A stretch of 64,000 nt of DNA from Dromiciops gliroides (taxonomy: Eukaryota > Chordata > Mammalia > Microbiotheria > Microbiotheriidae), in NCBI RefSeq assembly GCF_019393635.1, contig NC_057861.1, forward strand, positions 195,186,526 to 195,250,525, read 5' to 3'. The notes beneath the pieces were generated by a model. The model was not told where the DNA came from. It worked only from the letters and a program-made list of their open reading frames with translations, and did no database searches. The translations under genes were made by a program, and so were the position numbers. This document shows positions 1 to 11,528 of this stretch, in pieces. The first letter of the stretch is position 1; each line of letters starts with the position of its first letter.

Positions 1-481
1 TTTAAAGTCATATATCTGTATAAATGCATACAATACATATAAACTTTTAAAATAAATTATTTTATATATATTTATATAAATACATATTCACATATAAAAC
101 AAATTTTTAGAAAGCTCCAAGGTATTTCATTTTCTTTTTGAATATATATGTAGGGGTTGGAGGAGGCTAGATAACTGGATTTGGAATCAGAAAGATTGAA
201 GTTCAAGCCTTAGTTCTGATAGGCTTTAAGTGCTGTTGGAAGCATTTTCAGATTCCTAAGTTTCAGAGCAATTGCAAATCAACACAGTTAGAATTTCCTC
301 TCTGCCAGTTACCTCTTGCAATAAAATTACACATTGCCGATTAATAGGTTTAAAGGGAGCTTAATGGCTGTCTGTAAAATGAAGGGAAAGAAGATCCAAT
401 GCCATTCTTCAAAACTACAGTCAGTGCTCTTACTATACACTATCCCACACTACCTCTCTGTTTCCAAACAGAACAAATAAA
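1..481. other. AT-rich sequence with no recognised feature
   Basis: I see no coding potential, RNA gene or clear repeat consensus here. The sequence is AT-rich with short TA runs near the left edge. Confidence 0.5.
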
Positions 482-765
482 TAGACTATCATCTATCTTT
501 CTATTTATCTATCAACTATCTATCATCCATCCATCATCTATGCACATAGATACACATATGTATGCATATGTGCATGTATCTGTGTGTATATGTGAATGTC
601 TCTGTGTATATATACATATCTATGTACATATATGTATACACACAGCTATATAAACACAGAAATACAAACATATGAAGGGATAGATGTATATGTTTGTATG
701 AGTGTGTTCCTGCATGCATGTGTGTGTGTATACATAGGGCATTGCAAAAGTTTTAAGCAGCTTAA
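482..765. repeat. Compound microsatellite (ATCT, TATG, TG)
   Basis: ATCT-type tetranucleotides at 482-545 grade into alternating TATG/TG/CA sequence up to about 740. Short reading frames here are low-complexity artefacts. The stretch from 766 to 1,019 shows nothing recognisable. Confidence 0.85.
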
Positions 766-1019
766 AATGGTACTGACTTTTAGAACACTATAATCTGAAT
801 GCAATATTTGTATGATTTGTGAGAAACATTTTGAATATAATCATCATAACACAGTTACGCCGAGTTTATCAAATACTTGTTTTATAATAGCAAACCTATG
901 AAGCAGATAGTTTAAGGGTTATTATTCTGCCTTTATAATGAGTTGATTGTGGTCATCCACAAAGGGGAAGAAAGGAAGAGAACAGGCCTACTTGTTAAGT
1001 AAATTAAGAGCCTACACTA

Positions 1020-1215
1020 TGCCAGGCACTATGCCAAGCACATTAGAAATATTATCTCATTTTATCCTCACAACTATCCTATTAGGTAGGTGCTATTATT
1101 ATCTCCATTTTTTGGTTGAAGAAACTGAGGCAAACAGAGGCTAAGTGACTTGCCTAGAGTCACTCAGCTAGTCAGTGTCTCCAGATTTGAAATCAGGTCT
1201 CCCTGACTCCAGGCC
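1020..1215 (-). repeat. MIR-like old SINE fragment
   Basis: Read on the minus strand, this has the usual order of a tRNA-related core SINE: a B-box-like region, a 'CTGAGTGACTC..GGCAAGTCACTTAG' type core, 'CTCAGTTTC', and a 'GAGGAT..TGAGATAATA' tail. It is diverged and has no clear TSD. Confidence 0.6.
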
Positions 1216-1389
1216 CAGCTTTAGATTTGGATTATAACATTTCTAGGAATTTTCATTTTGAGTTTTCTTTCAGGAGGTAACTGATAGATTCTTTCTATTT
1301 GGGCAGTTTTTATTCATGATTTCTTGATATCTTGGCTGCTTTTTTTTAAATGTCATAGCATTCAGGTAGTCCAAGGACTCCTAAATGAT

Positions 1390-1720
<331 letters not shown>

Positions 1721-1739
1721 ATTTTCTTCCATTTTTCTC

Positions 1740-2502
1740 AGTCTTTTGACATTTTATTGTTGTTGTCTCATGGAGTCATTTACTTCTGTTGGGTCCATTC
1801 AGATTTATTTGGGTAAGGTTTTGTACCTCTTTTGGGGAAGCTATTAATTTTCTTTCCAAATCTCTCTTCCATAAATTTCATTTCTTTTCTATCACTCTCA
1901 TTTCATTTATGATACCCTTTTAAAGCTTTTTAAAAAACAGGCAAACTGTTTTATCTTGGTGGCTTTGTTTATAGGTGTTTGTGGTTATTTTCCTGTTCTA
2001 AGTTTATATCTTGGGCATCCCTGTCCTCATAATAGCTGTTTATCTTTTTTTTTCTTTATTCATTCTTCCAACAATCTGTGAAGGAAATCTTACAGTAATG
2101 ACCTAACTTAGAGCTCTTTCAGGTTTGAGTCCATGTTCTAGGCCCCTATAGGAGATGCAGGTGCTGTTATTCTTTGCAAAGGACTGAGTCCTCAATAATC
2201 CTGTGCTAGTAACTCTGGATGCTATATCTGTGCTCCAGGCCCCAATCTCCTGGCATGGGCTAGGAAGTTTCCTATGAATCTGCTCTGGGCATCTCTGTGC
2301 TATAGGGATAGCTCAGAGTTCTATGCACTGACTCTTGCCTCTTCATCCCTCTGGAAAGCCCTATACCATTGGCTTAGACTTGGGGATGAGTCTTTCACAT
2401 TGGAGCTCTGTGCACTTAATCTATGATCCATGCACTACCTGGTCCCTTGTCTGTAGATCAAATTTCTGATTTTAGGCTGGAAAAATGACCATGAAATTTC
2501 TC
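1740..2502 (-). other. Possible antisense 5' part of a marsupial L1
   Basis: The T/C-rich text at 1,740-1,960 resembles the reverse complement of a marsupial L1 ORF1 coiled-coil region. The GC-richer text at 2,100-2,470 resembles the reverse complement of an L1 5' UTR. No open frame survives. This is recalled resemblance only and could be another old repeat. Confidence 0.3.
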
Positions 2503-2901
2503 TTTCAAATTCCCAACCATTAGGCACACAAGACAGAGTAGTAAATGACTATAGCAATCTACTGTTTGATAAACCCAAAGACTCCAGATTCGGGAATAAA
2601 AACTCACTATTTGACAAAAACTGCTGGGAAAACTGGAAAATAGTATGGCAGGAACTAGGCATAGACCAACATTTTACAAAATAAGGTTAAAATGGTTACA
2701 TGATTTAGAGAAAGGGTTATATAAACCATAGGCAAATTAGAAGAAGGAATAGTTTACCTGTCAGATCCATGGAGAGGGGAAGAATTTAGGACCAATGATG
2801 TCTTTAAGTAGTACGCTATTACCTCTAGGATAAAATATTAAACTTGTTAGTTTAATATCTCTGCTACAGTTTATATGATTTTGATTACATTAAATTAAAA
2901 A

Positions 2902-3047
2902 GTTTTTTTTTTCAGGGCAATGAGGGTTAACTGACTTGCCCACGGTCACACAGCTAGCTAAGTATCAAGTGTCTGAGGCTGGATTTGAACTCAGGTCTTC
3001 CTAAATCCAAGGCCAGTGATTTATCCACTGCGTCACCTAGCTTCCCC
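2902..3047 (-). repeat. WSINE1-type SINE inside the L1
   Basis: Antisense copy: poly-T at the left, then the reverse complement of the SINE core (GGCAAGTCACTTAACC type) and of the tRNA-like head with its A and B boxes. The A/T-rich flanks (2,891-2,902 and 3,048-3,059) match each other and the L1 text they interrupt. Confidence 0.85.
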
Positions 3048-3421
3048 AAATTAATAAGGTTTTGCACAAGCAAAACCAATGCAATCAAGATTAGAAGAAA
3101 AGAAGAAAGCTGGGATTTTTTTTTTTTTACAATTTTAGCTAGTTTTTCGGATCAAGGCCTCATTTCTCAAATATATAGAGAACTGAGTCAAATTTATAAG
3201 AATACAAGTCATTCCCCAGTTGATATATGGTCAAAGGCTATGAATAGGCAGTTTTCAGGTGAAGAAATGAAAGCTATTTATAGTCATGAAAAAAATGTTT
3301 TCAATCACTATTGATTAACTACTCTGAGGTACCATCTCACACCTATCATATTGGCTAATATGACAAAAACGGAAAATGATAAATACTGGAGACAAAGTGG
3401 GAAAATTGCAATACTAATGCA

Positions 3422-3573
3422 TTTTTTTTGTTTTGTTTTTTAGTGAGGCAATTGGGGTCAAGTGACTTGCCCCGGGTCACACAGCTAGTGTTAAGTGTCC
3501 GAGGCCGGATTTGAACTCAGGTACTCCTGACTCCAGGGCTGGTGGTCTATCCACTGCACCACCTAGCTGCCCC
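3422..3573 (-). repeat. WSINE1-type SINE inside the L1
   Basis: Antisense full-length copy. The flanks ACTAATGCATTTT at 3,413 and 3,574 are a TSD within L1 ORF2 sequence. Confidence 0.9.
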
Positions 3574-3671
3574 ACTAATGCATTTTTGATGTAGTTGTGA
3601 ACTGATCCAACCATTCTGGAGAGCAATTTGGAACTATACCTTACAAGCTATAAAACTGTGAAAAAAAAAAA

Positions 3672-3862
3672 GGGAGCAGCTAGGTGGCATAGTAGATAAA
3701 GCACCAGCCTTGGATACAGGAGGACCTGAGTTTGAATCTGGCCTCAGGCACTTTATATTTACTAGTTGTGTGACCCTGGGCAAGTCACTTAACCCTCATT
3801 ACCCTGCAAAAAAAAAAAAAAAACAACCCCCCCCCAAACCCAACAACCCCCACAAAAAAAAA
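3672..3862 (+). repeat. WSINE1-type SINE inside the L1
   Basis: Sense copy with A-box-like and B-box-like tRNA promoter elements. It ends in a long impure A/C tail (3,808-3,862), after which L1 ORF2 text resumes. Confidence 0.85.
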
Positions 3863-3971
3863 CTGCATACCCTTTGACCTAGTAAAACAACTACTAGGTC
3901 TGTATCCCAAAGAGATTATATAGAATGGAAAACAATCCACATGTATAAAAATAATTATAGCTGCTCTTTTT

Positions 3972-4292
3972 GTGGTGGCAAAGAAGTGGAAATTGAAGGG
4001 ATGCCCATCACCTCGGGAATGTCTAAACAAATTGTGGTATGTAAATGCAATGGAATACTATTGTGCTATAAGAAATGATGAGCAGAAGGATTTCAGAAAA
4101 AACTGGAAAGACTCACATGAACTGATGCTGAGTAAAGTGAGAATTACCAGCAGAGCATTACACACTGTAACAGCAACATTGTGTGATGTTCAAACTGTGA
4201 TAAACTTAGCTCTTCTCAGTAATACGATGATACAAGATAATTCTAAAAGATTCATAATAAAAAATGCTCTACACATCCAGAAAAAGAAATAG
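3972..4292 (+). pseudogene. L1 ORF2 C-terminal remnant
   Basis: The translation contains the C-terminal L1 ORF2 pattern (W-K-x-G-C-P-S, then L-W-Y-x-x-A-M-E-Y-Y-x-A-I-R-N-D-E), also found in the second L1 at 18,314-19,224. L1 ORF2 is the endonuclease and reverse transcriptase; only the far C-terminal tail remains in this frame. The fragment has no activity of its own. It ends just before the 3' UTR and A-tail, which sets the element's orientation. Confidence 0.8.
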
Positions 4293-4564
4293 AGTCTGAC
4301 TGCAGATCAAAGCATAGTATTTTCACTTTTTTTTTCCTTTCTCATGGTTTTCCCCTTTTGTTCTGATTCTTCTTTCACAACATGACTAATATGGAAATAT
4401 GTTTAACATGATAGTACTGTATAGCCTACATCAGATTCCTTGCTGTCTTCAGGAAGGGGGGGGGAAGGGAGGTAGGGAGAAAATTGGAACTCAAAATGTT
4501 ACAAAAATGAATGTTGTAATTAGAAAAAATAAAATAAAATACTATTTCAAATTCCCAACCATTA

Positions 4565-5340
4565 CTTAGATTGGCATTCATCTTAAATTGTTAGAGTAGT
4601 TGTGAAGGGAGTTGGACTGTACTACACCCTTTTACTCCACCATCTGAACTGGGCTCATGCTTTGCAAATTTAAAGCACTTTATAAATATGAGAGGTTTTT
4701 TATTATACTTAATTATTTACTTTCTTATATTTTCATTTTCCATATAGCGTGTCTTATTTTTTCAATTAGGTTAATTATAAGCTCTTTGTAGACAGGAACA
4801 TATGTTTTTATACTTTCTCTCTAACACCTGAGGGGGGCGGGGAAGGGAGGGAGGGAGGGAGTATGTGTGTGTATATTCTTTAATGCAAGGTCTCTTAACT
4901 TCTATAGGAAGGGGAGAAATTCCATTCCATCAGAAAAGGTCTTCTGCCTAGGCACTATCTTCACAGAGAAGTGAAGAAACATCATTTCACCACATATTGG
5001 TCTCCTTTCAGAAAAAGGTGGAAAATGTCGTTATATTCTCAACATCTCCTATATGGTCTTCTCCTTTTCAGAGAAAAAGGAGAAATGTTTGTTTTTGTTT
5101 TTAATCATATTTAGTATCCTGCTTTTCTGGGAAGAGAAGAAATGCCATTCCTTCAGCTCTTCCTCACCTGAACTTCCAGAGATCACCCTGAGGTCAGACC
5201 CCTAAGGGATGTTGATAACTTACCTGAAGTAATTCCTCAGTGTTTAAAAAACTCCCACCTGGTAGTGCCCTCCCTTACCTTCTAATTCTGAACCCCATGC
5301 TAAAAATATTCAGTGTTGGAAAATAGAATGTTTTGTGAGA
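4565..5340. other. No gene seen; GGGA-rich patch
   Basis: The only structured part is a GGGA/GGGGCGGGG patch at about 4,833-4,862. The rest reads as single-copy AT-rich DNA. Confidence 0.5.
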
Positions 5341-6122
5341 AGTCAGCCTTGATTCTCAATAAGTCAAAAATTTATTATGTACCTACTATGTCACAAGCAC
5401 TGTGCTAAGTGCTAGGGATACAAATACAAGTTTAAAAAGATAGTTCCTGCCCTCAAGGAGCTTACAATTTAATGGAAGAAGACAATACACAAAAGAATGC
5501 TAAAAAGCTGGGGAAATGGAAGGTAACCATTGTTAGATGAAGTAGAACACAGTGGCACAAGATAGGAAATGAAAGAGATGGCTGACCTAGGTATCCTCCT
5601 TATATGGAGGTTCTTTATTCTTCATTCAGGGGAGTCCCAGAAATAGAGGGTACTAATTAGGTATAAGTACCAAGGCTGATTTGATCTTGAGGGATGATTA
5701 GGTTTCTGTGGACATGATTTCAAAATCCAAACTAGTGGACCCAGGTGGGAAATGAAGAGGAGAAAGGAGGCCAGTGCCAATGGATCATAGAGTATGAGCT
5801 GAAGGTATAGGGTGTGAGAAAACTAGAAGAGCTGGAAGGGGCCAGGTTATGGAGGACTTTAAATGCTAACCAAAGGATTTTGTATTTGATCCTGGAGTCA
5901 ATAAGGAACCAAGGGAGGTACCTGAATATCACCATATGGTCATATTTGTACTTTAGGAAGATCAATTTGACAGAGTCATGGAGAATAAACTGAATTGAGG
6001 ACTTAGCCAGACAGGCAAATCAAAATGTTATTGTAATAGTTCAGACCTGTGGTGATGAGGGCCTGTAACAGAGTGGTCACAATGTCAAAGGAGAGAAGGG
6101 GATGTATATAAGAAATGTTATG

Positions 6123-6263
6123 CGGGAGCAACTAGGTTGCACAGTGGATAAAGCACCAACCCTGGATTTAGGAGGACCTGAGTTCAAATCTGGTTTTAGA
6201 CACTTGACACTTACTAGCTGTGTGACCCTGGGCAAGTCACTTAACCCTCATTGCCCCACCAAA
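6123..6263 (+). repeat. WSINE1-type SINE inside the L2
   Basis: Flanked by AAATGTTATG at 6,113-6,122 and 6,264-6,273 (TSD). The A tail is short. Confidence 0.9.
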
Positions 6264-6861
6264 AAATGTTATGAAGGTAGAAATGACAGAATTTGGCAAT
6301 TGATTAAATATGAAGTGTAGGAGACAGTGTGGAGTTGAGGATGAGATCTCGTTATTGAGTCTGGTTGATTGGGAACATAGTGGTAATCTCTATAGTAAAA
6401 GGGAAGCTAAGAAGAAAGAAGGGTTTGTGTGGAAAGAAAATGAATTCAGCTACAGACATGTTCAGTTTGAGATGCCCAATAGGCAGTTGGAGATACATTA
6501 CTAGGGTTCAGGAGAGACAAATAGTTCTGAAAATCTTCTGTATAGAGATGACAGTTGAATCTCTGGGAAGGTGATGAGACCATCAAGGGAAACAGAACAG
6601 ACAGAAAAGAAAAGGGCCCAGACAGACTGAGGAACGGGATCACCAGGAGAGGGTAGTGTCATGAAAACCTAGAGAGAAAATAAATTATTGAGAAGAGGGT
6701 GATACACAGCTGCCAAGAAGTCAAGTAGAATAAAGATTGAGAAATCTTTAGTTTTGGCATTTAAGAGATCATTGGCAACTTTGGAGAGGTCAGTTTCAGA
6801 TAAATGATGAAGTCAGAAGTTAGATTACAGTGAATTAAGAAGAGAGTTAGAGGAAAGGAAT

Positions 6862-7072
6862 AATGATAATAATAGCTAGTGCTTTACCAGTTTTTCACTT
6901 TATATTAACAACAACCCTAGAGATATGTGCTATAATTACCCCCATTTTATAGATGAGGAAACTGAGGGGAAATAGAACCCAAGTGACTTGCCCAGAGTAA
7001 TACAGCTAATAAGTATCTAGGGACAGATATGAACGCAGGTCTTCTTGACTCCAAAACCAGTGCTTTATATAG
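6862..7072 (-). repeat. MIR-like SINE inside the L2
   Basis: Antisense core-SINE pattern (GAGGAAACTGAGG, then AAGTGACTTGCCCAGAGT, then a B-box complement). The L2-like text continues on both sides, so it was inserted into the L2. Confidence 0.6.
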
Positions 7073-8164
7073 TTGGAAACTTTCATTATAGACAGAATTC
7101 TCAAGGGATAAGAGATACAGGGTGATAGCTAATAAGGATAAATAGATCAAGTGAGAGTTTTGTTTTTGTTTTTAGGATAAGGGAGATGTGGATATATTTG
7201 GAGGCAACAAGTAGGAAAACAGAATAGACAAAGAGAGGTTGAAGATAGGTGAGAAATTGATAGGAGGGACAAGTTGTTGGAGAAGATAGGATAGAATTGG
7301 ATCACTTGTAAATGTAGAGGGTTTAATGAAGGTTAGGAAAATAACCACCTCTTTATATGAAATAGGAATGAAAGGAAGAAATGACAGGATGTTTCTGGGT
7401 GATAGATGAGGAGGAGGGGAGACAAGAGACCTCTTAGAATGGTCTCAATTTCTTCAGTAAAATATGAGACAAGGTTCTCAAATGATAATGTTGCAGGGGG
7501 GATCATGGGAAGATTAAGGAGGGATGAAGAGGTTTTGGGAAAACTGCTATGGAATAGGGAGTCATTTAGGGTTTTATAGAAGGATTGCTTTGCAACAATG
7601 AGGGCCCAGTTGACATGTAAACATATATTTGTAGAACACCTAGTCAACATGGTTTTGTGATTTTTCTCTAAATTTGTTCAGCAGCAAATATTGAGAGTAA
7701 TTCAAGGCTGAGGCTTTGTAGAGCAACATCTTTGATAAGATAAAAAGGCAAATGTCTTAAGAGAATGCTTGAACTGAACTGGTTAATCAAGGGCTCAAAT
7801 TAGGAAAGGAAGGAGGGTATATACAGCCAGTTCAAGGTGATAGACTGGGAAAGAACTAAGGGGTAGGCTGATTGAAGGTAACTGTCCAGATATCAAATGG
7901 AATTTGGTGTTGCAAGGTAAAGGAAGAGGTGGAATAGTAGGTTATGATCATATAAGGGAATTTTGGAATTTGTGTATTTAGAAGTGGTACATTGTTCTAC
8001 TCTATTAGTGGCAATAACTGGTATGTAATTCACTTTAAAGTAAATGTCTTTGGGGATTTTATGACCTTTCTCAAAATGGTTAGTTGCCAAAGTAAGAAAG
8101 ATATTATGAAGTCATAGAAAAGAAAAAATATTATCAACATAAAACATCAATCAAATATATAACA

Positions 8165-8541
8165 CAAATATATAACACACATTTTCTAATTTATCCTCAG
8201 GACATTTAGTTAAGATGGGGAAAGTGTATCTCCATATTCTAGATGAAGAAATTGATATAGTGGGGGCAGCTAGGTGGCTCAGTGGATAAAACTACCAGCC
8301 CTGGATTCAGGAGGACCTGAGTACAAATCTGGCCTCAGACACTTGACATTTCCTAGCTGTGTGACCCTGGGCAAGTCACTTAAACCTCATTGCCCTGCAA
8401 AAAAAAAAAAAAGAAAGAAAGAAAAAAGAAATTGATATAGTTATTAAATTATATCCACAAAGTAATCATGAAAATTCTCATGAGAGCAATCTGGCTTAAT
8501 TATGGACTACCTACAGTGAAACATACTCCAATGAAAATATG
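8165..8541. repeat. Local duplication, copy 1
   Basis: About 377 bp that recurs at 10,103-10,473 with two substitutions seen by eye plus length change in the SINE A-tail. Both copies carry the same SINE with the same TSD, so the SINE was present before the duplication. Flanking sequence differs on both sides. Confidence 0.95.
8261..8427 (+). repeat. WSINE1-type SINE (within duplication copy 1)
   Basis: Flanked by GAAATTGATATAG at 8,248-8,260 and 8,428-8,440. The tail is (A)n followed by GAAA repeats. Confidence 0.93.
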
Positions 8542-9735
8542 GCTGGTTATTTTCCATCGCTCTCTATAATCCTGATAAAACAGACTGTCCCACCTGAAAA
8601 GATCATTGTTTAGCCTCTTACCTGTTGTCCCATAAGGTTTAGGTTACCATAGTAGATAGAATTTCAGGTACCTCCAGTTTCAAGTCTGTATGTATACCCA
8701 CATTTGTGTTAAGATATGTGATAAGTAAATCTAATAGCTACAGATGCATGTAGCTAAACATGTATAGAAAATTACTCTTATATATAATCAAAGTATGCTC
8801 AGTGAGATTAGTCATACACAAATCATTCCACAGGATGATTCTATTCAATCTTAAAACAACCACAAATATTTAATAGTCACTTTATTCCAGTAAGGCTCTG
8901 TGCTCAGTTCTGTGGTAGACACAAAAGCAGGATGTAGTTGCTAATTTCAAAATGCTTGTATCTAGTGAAGGATGTATGAATTATATATGTAGTATAGTTG
9001 ATATCATATTACTTGCCTTCTCAATGTGTGGGGGAAGAACTGGTAGGAAGAAGAGAATTTGGAATTCCAAATTTTAAATGGAAATGTTAAAAAAATCAAT
9101 TGTTTAATAGATAAATATATCCAAAAGATAGAAATTTTTAAAAAGATACATGTAGAAAACAAGATAATACTATATAAGTATTTGAAAAGTACAAAATAAA
9201 AGATATTGATATATGATATGGGAGTTCAGAGAAGGAAGAAAACACTATTCTGTGGAAAGTAAGAAAATATTCACAGAACTTGACTTTGTTCTTGAAGAAT
9301 ATTAAGTTTTAAATAGATGTTTATCTATAGTTTATGTCTGAGTTATTTTTAATTGGTTATAGTATGACATTAAAGTCAAAAGGCATGTTCCTATCCCTGT
9401 GTTTCTCAGTTTTGTTCTATTCTATGGCTATAGAATATGCCTATAATCCTAGCCTCCCCAAATGCATGCCAGAAATGTACTATGATCATAAGAAAAACAA
9501 CAACAACAACAAAACCACAGGGTGCGAGAGTAAAAGTAGATAGATCAAAGCACTATCACTATTAGAAAAAACAACTCAATAACATTCACTGGTGATTATT
9601 TATTCATCTGTTTTTTCATTCAACAATTTTTCCTGAGTACCTATTAATGTACAAAGGACTGTGCTAACCATTTCTAAGGAAGAAGAAAGAGAATGTTCAA
9701 TTTAATTCAATTCAACAAGCATTTAAATGCCTACT
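8542..9735. other. No gene; L1 3' tail and L2 3'-end scraps
   Basis: At about 8,995-9,115 (plus) there is a degraded L1 3' terminus (CTTGCCTTCTCAAT.., GGGGGAA.., GAATTTGGAA). At about 8,865-8,980 and 9,600-9,735 there are antisense L2-type 3'-end scraps. The rest is unremarkable. Confidence 0.5.
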
Positions 9736-9739
9736 GAAT

Positions 9740-9958
9740 TATGTTGTTCAGTCATTTAAATCATGTCCATATCTTTGTGATGACATTTTGGGTTTTCTTG
9801 TCAAAGATACTGGAGTGGTTTACCATTTCCTTCTCTAACTCATCAGGGTAAGTGACTTACCTAGGGTCACACAGTTAGTAAGTGTCTGAGGTTGGATTTA
9901 ATTTGGGTCTTCTTGACTTCAGGCCCAGTGCTCTATCTAGTGTGCCACCTACCTTGAC
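9740..9958 (-). repeat. Older marsupial SINE, antisense
   Basis: The reverse complement reads tRNA-like head, core, then a tail with a 'GAAATGGTAAACCACTCC' type segment. The same layout occurs on the plus strand at 27,262-27,500 and 52,065-52,290, which defines a family longer than the WSINE1 type. A second partial copy on the plus strand follows at 9,961-10,065. Confidence 0.7.
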
Positions 9959-10102
9959 TGTGTAATAGCCAAACCCAGATTCAGAAAACCTGAATTTAAA
10001 TCTTGCCTCTAATATACATTGGTTATGTGACTCTGGGCAAGTTACTTAATCAATGTCACAGGTAATTCTAAGAGTAGATGTGTATCTGTGTCATTTAACT
10101 TT

Positions 10103-10473
10103 CAAATATATAACACACATTTTCTAATTTATCCTCAGGACATTTAGTTAAGATGGGGAAAGTGTATCTCCATATTCTAGATGAAGAAATTGATATAGTG
10201 GGGGCAGCTAGGTGGCTCAGTGGATAAAACTACCAGCCCTGGATTCAGGAGGACCTGAGTTCAAATCTGGCCTCAGACACTTGACATTTCCTAGCTGTGT
10301 GACCCTGGGCAAGTCACTTAAACCTCATTGCCCTGTAAAAAAAAAAAAGAAAGTAAAAAGAAATTGATATAGTTATTAAATTATATCCACAAAGTAATCA
10401 TGAAAATTCTCATGAGAGCAATCTGGCTTAATTATGGACTACCTACAGTGAAACATACTCCAATGAAAATATG
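10103..10473. repeat. Local duplication, copy 2 (with its SINE)
   Basis: Near-identical to 8,165-8,541 and offset by about 1.94 kb in the same orientation. The SINE lies at 10,199-10,359 with the TSD at 10,186-10,198 and 10,360-10,372. Confidence 0.95.
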
Positions 10474-10559
10474 CCTGTACTGATGAAATCACAGATATGA
10501 TTTTAAAAACAGTGTTAGGCATTGTTGTAGGCACAAAGAACTTTAAGCAGGATGGGAAT

Positions 10560-10760
10560 ATGCTAAGTACTGAAATGGCAAGAGCTTCTGGTGTCTGGAA
10601 TCAAGAAGACCTGAGTTCAGGGATTTATTATCTATATGACCCTGGGCAAGTCACTTAACCTATGCCTCAGTGTTGTTGTGAGGACCAAATGATCAAATGA
10701 GATAATTGTAAAACAAGCACTTAACACACAGAGTAGGTGCTACATAAATCTTAGCTATAG
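10560..10760 (+). repeat. MIR-like SINE
   Basis: Core 'TGACCCTGGGCAAGTCACTTAACC', then 'GTGAGGACCAAATGA..GAGATAAT' and an 'AGTAGGTGCTACATAAAT' 3' end. Diverged. Confidence 0.65.
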
Positions 10761-10969
10761 TTAGTTATTATTAAAGAGAAGTGAAAGAGGGACTATGGTC
10801 TCAATATCTTCATATGTGGAGCAGCTCAAGGAAAGAAAAGGGGCAATAATAGAGAATTAATCAAAAACTGAATGAAAGCATTGGTTTTGAAGAAGGAGGG
10901 CTTTGATGAGATTAGACAGCAAGGATTTATAGAGAATCTAGTCTGTAAGTTCTTAACCACCTATTGGAG

Positions 10970-11516
10970 TGTGAGATTAAAATTGGATATTAGATCATAA
11001 ATCTCCCCTACTTAACCTTTCCCTTAATTATCTCCCAGACTAGTAAATGGAAGAAGCTTCTGGTTTTCTAGATAGACCTTTTATTGTATGGTAGTCACAA
11101 GGTGATGTTGATTAGAAGGATAGGAAAGTAGAAATACAATACAAATCATCTTAAGTCTAGGCTTAGTCTATATTCTGTATAAAACTCACCAAAACCCAAG
11201 GCCACCTTTGGGGAGAGAGACCGAGGCAAGTGCATGCTGTAAACCGAGAGCCGGGCCGATTCAAACTCCAGTCCGCGTCTGTCTGTGCAGCGCAGCCAGG
11301 AGACCAGCGGAGCAGGAAAAAAGGCCCACTTCCGTTTTCTCCTTGCCTTTTAAGCTCACACCCCAGAAGTCGAGTGCTCAGCAGGCAATCTGGTGTGCGT
11401 CGCAGGCGGACTGGTGTGCGTAGCTCATGCTGTTGGTCTCCTCCCCAAAAGGGTGGTCCTAAAAAAAAACTGGCATCTCTCCATTATCTAACCGACTGTT
11501 AAAACTTTTTACCACA
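10970..11516 (-). repeat. 3' LTR
   Basis: It begins with TG and ends with CA on the minus strand, and it pairs with 21,778-22,534 minus the SINE there. A TATA-like TTTTATAC lies at 11,177-11,184 (minus), and an AATAAA polyadenylation signal at 11,080-11,085 (minus). This gives the order U3 (right), R, U5 (left). Several differences from the 5' LTR are CpG-type transitions. Confidence 0.95.
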
Positions 11517-11528
11517 TTCCCCCCTTTT
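11517..11528 (-). promoter_or_regulatory. Polypurine tract
   Basis: Minus strand AAAAGGGGGGAA directly abuts the TG that opens the 3' LTR. This is the plus-strand DNA primer site in retroviral reverse transcription. A similar purine tract, AAAGGAGGGAATG, occurs upstream at about 11,945-11,960. Confidence 0.85.

Larger units (their letters stand above)
2523..4544 (+). mobile_element. 5'-truncated L1 (marsupial type) with 3' UTR, tail and TSD
   Basis: A 20-bp direct repeat at 2,503-2,522 and 4,545-4,564 flanks this block exactly, as expected for target-primed insertion. The sequence matches the last part of L1 ORF2, then a 3' UTR with a G-rich tract near 4,455, and ends in an A-rich tail (4,524-4,540). 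The start is inside ORF2, so it is 5'-truncated. Frameshifts and three later SINE insertions (2,902, 3,422 and 3,672) show that it is dead and not very young. Confidence 0.9.
5341..8090 (-). mobile_element. Long decayed L2 (CR1-group) LINE, antisense
   Basis: The left end is the reverse complement of an L2-type 3' end (the TTTATTATGTACCTACTATG..GTGCTAAGTGCT pattern at 5,371-5,415). On the minus strand, 5,732-5,965 encodes an L2 ORF2 C-terminal segment (..KILWLAFKVLHNLAP.. type). The segment at 6,446-6,643 covers the RT palm, where the usual Y-A-D-D has become Y-T-E-D. Many stops and frameshifts mark it as ancient. Later insertions lie inside it: a SINE at 6,123 and a MIR-like element at about 6,862-7,072. 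The 5' limit near 8,090 is approximate. Confidence 0.75.

Noticed and set aside
3785..4030. Minus-strand frame with poly-Phe and poly-Gly parts
   Set aside because: Antisense of a SINE tail and of L1 ORF2.
6102..6320. Recurrent short frame with 'DSGGPEFK', seen also at 21,892, 36,472, 39,168, 54,412, 55,261 and 63,321
   Set aside because: It is the translated SINE body, present wherever the SINE is.
11208..11502. Short open frames inside both LTRs (also at 22,227-22,433)
   Set aside because: They lie antisense to the ERV and in its LTR; no known product, and they exist only because the LTRs are GC-richer.
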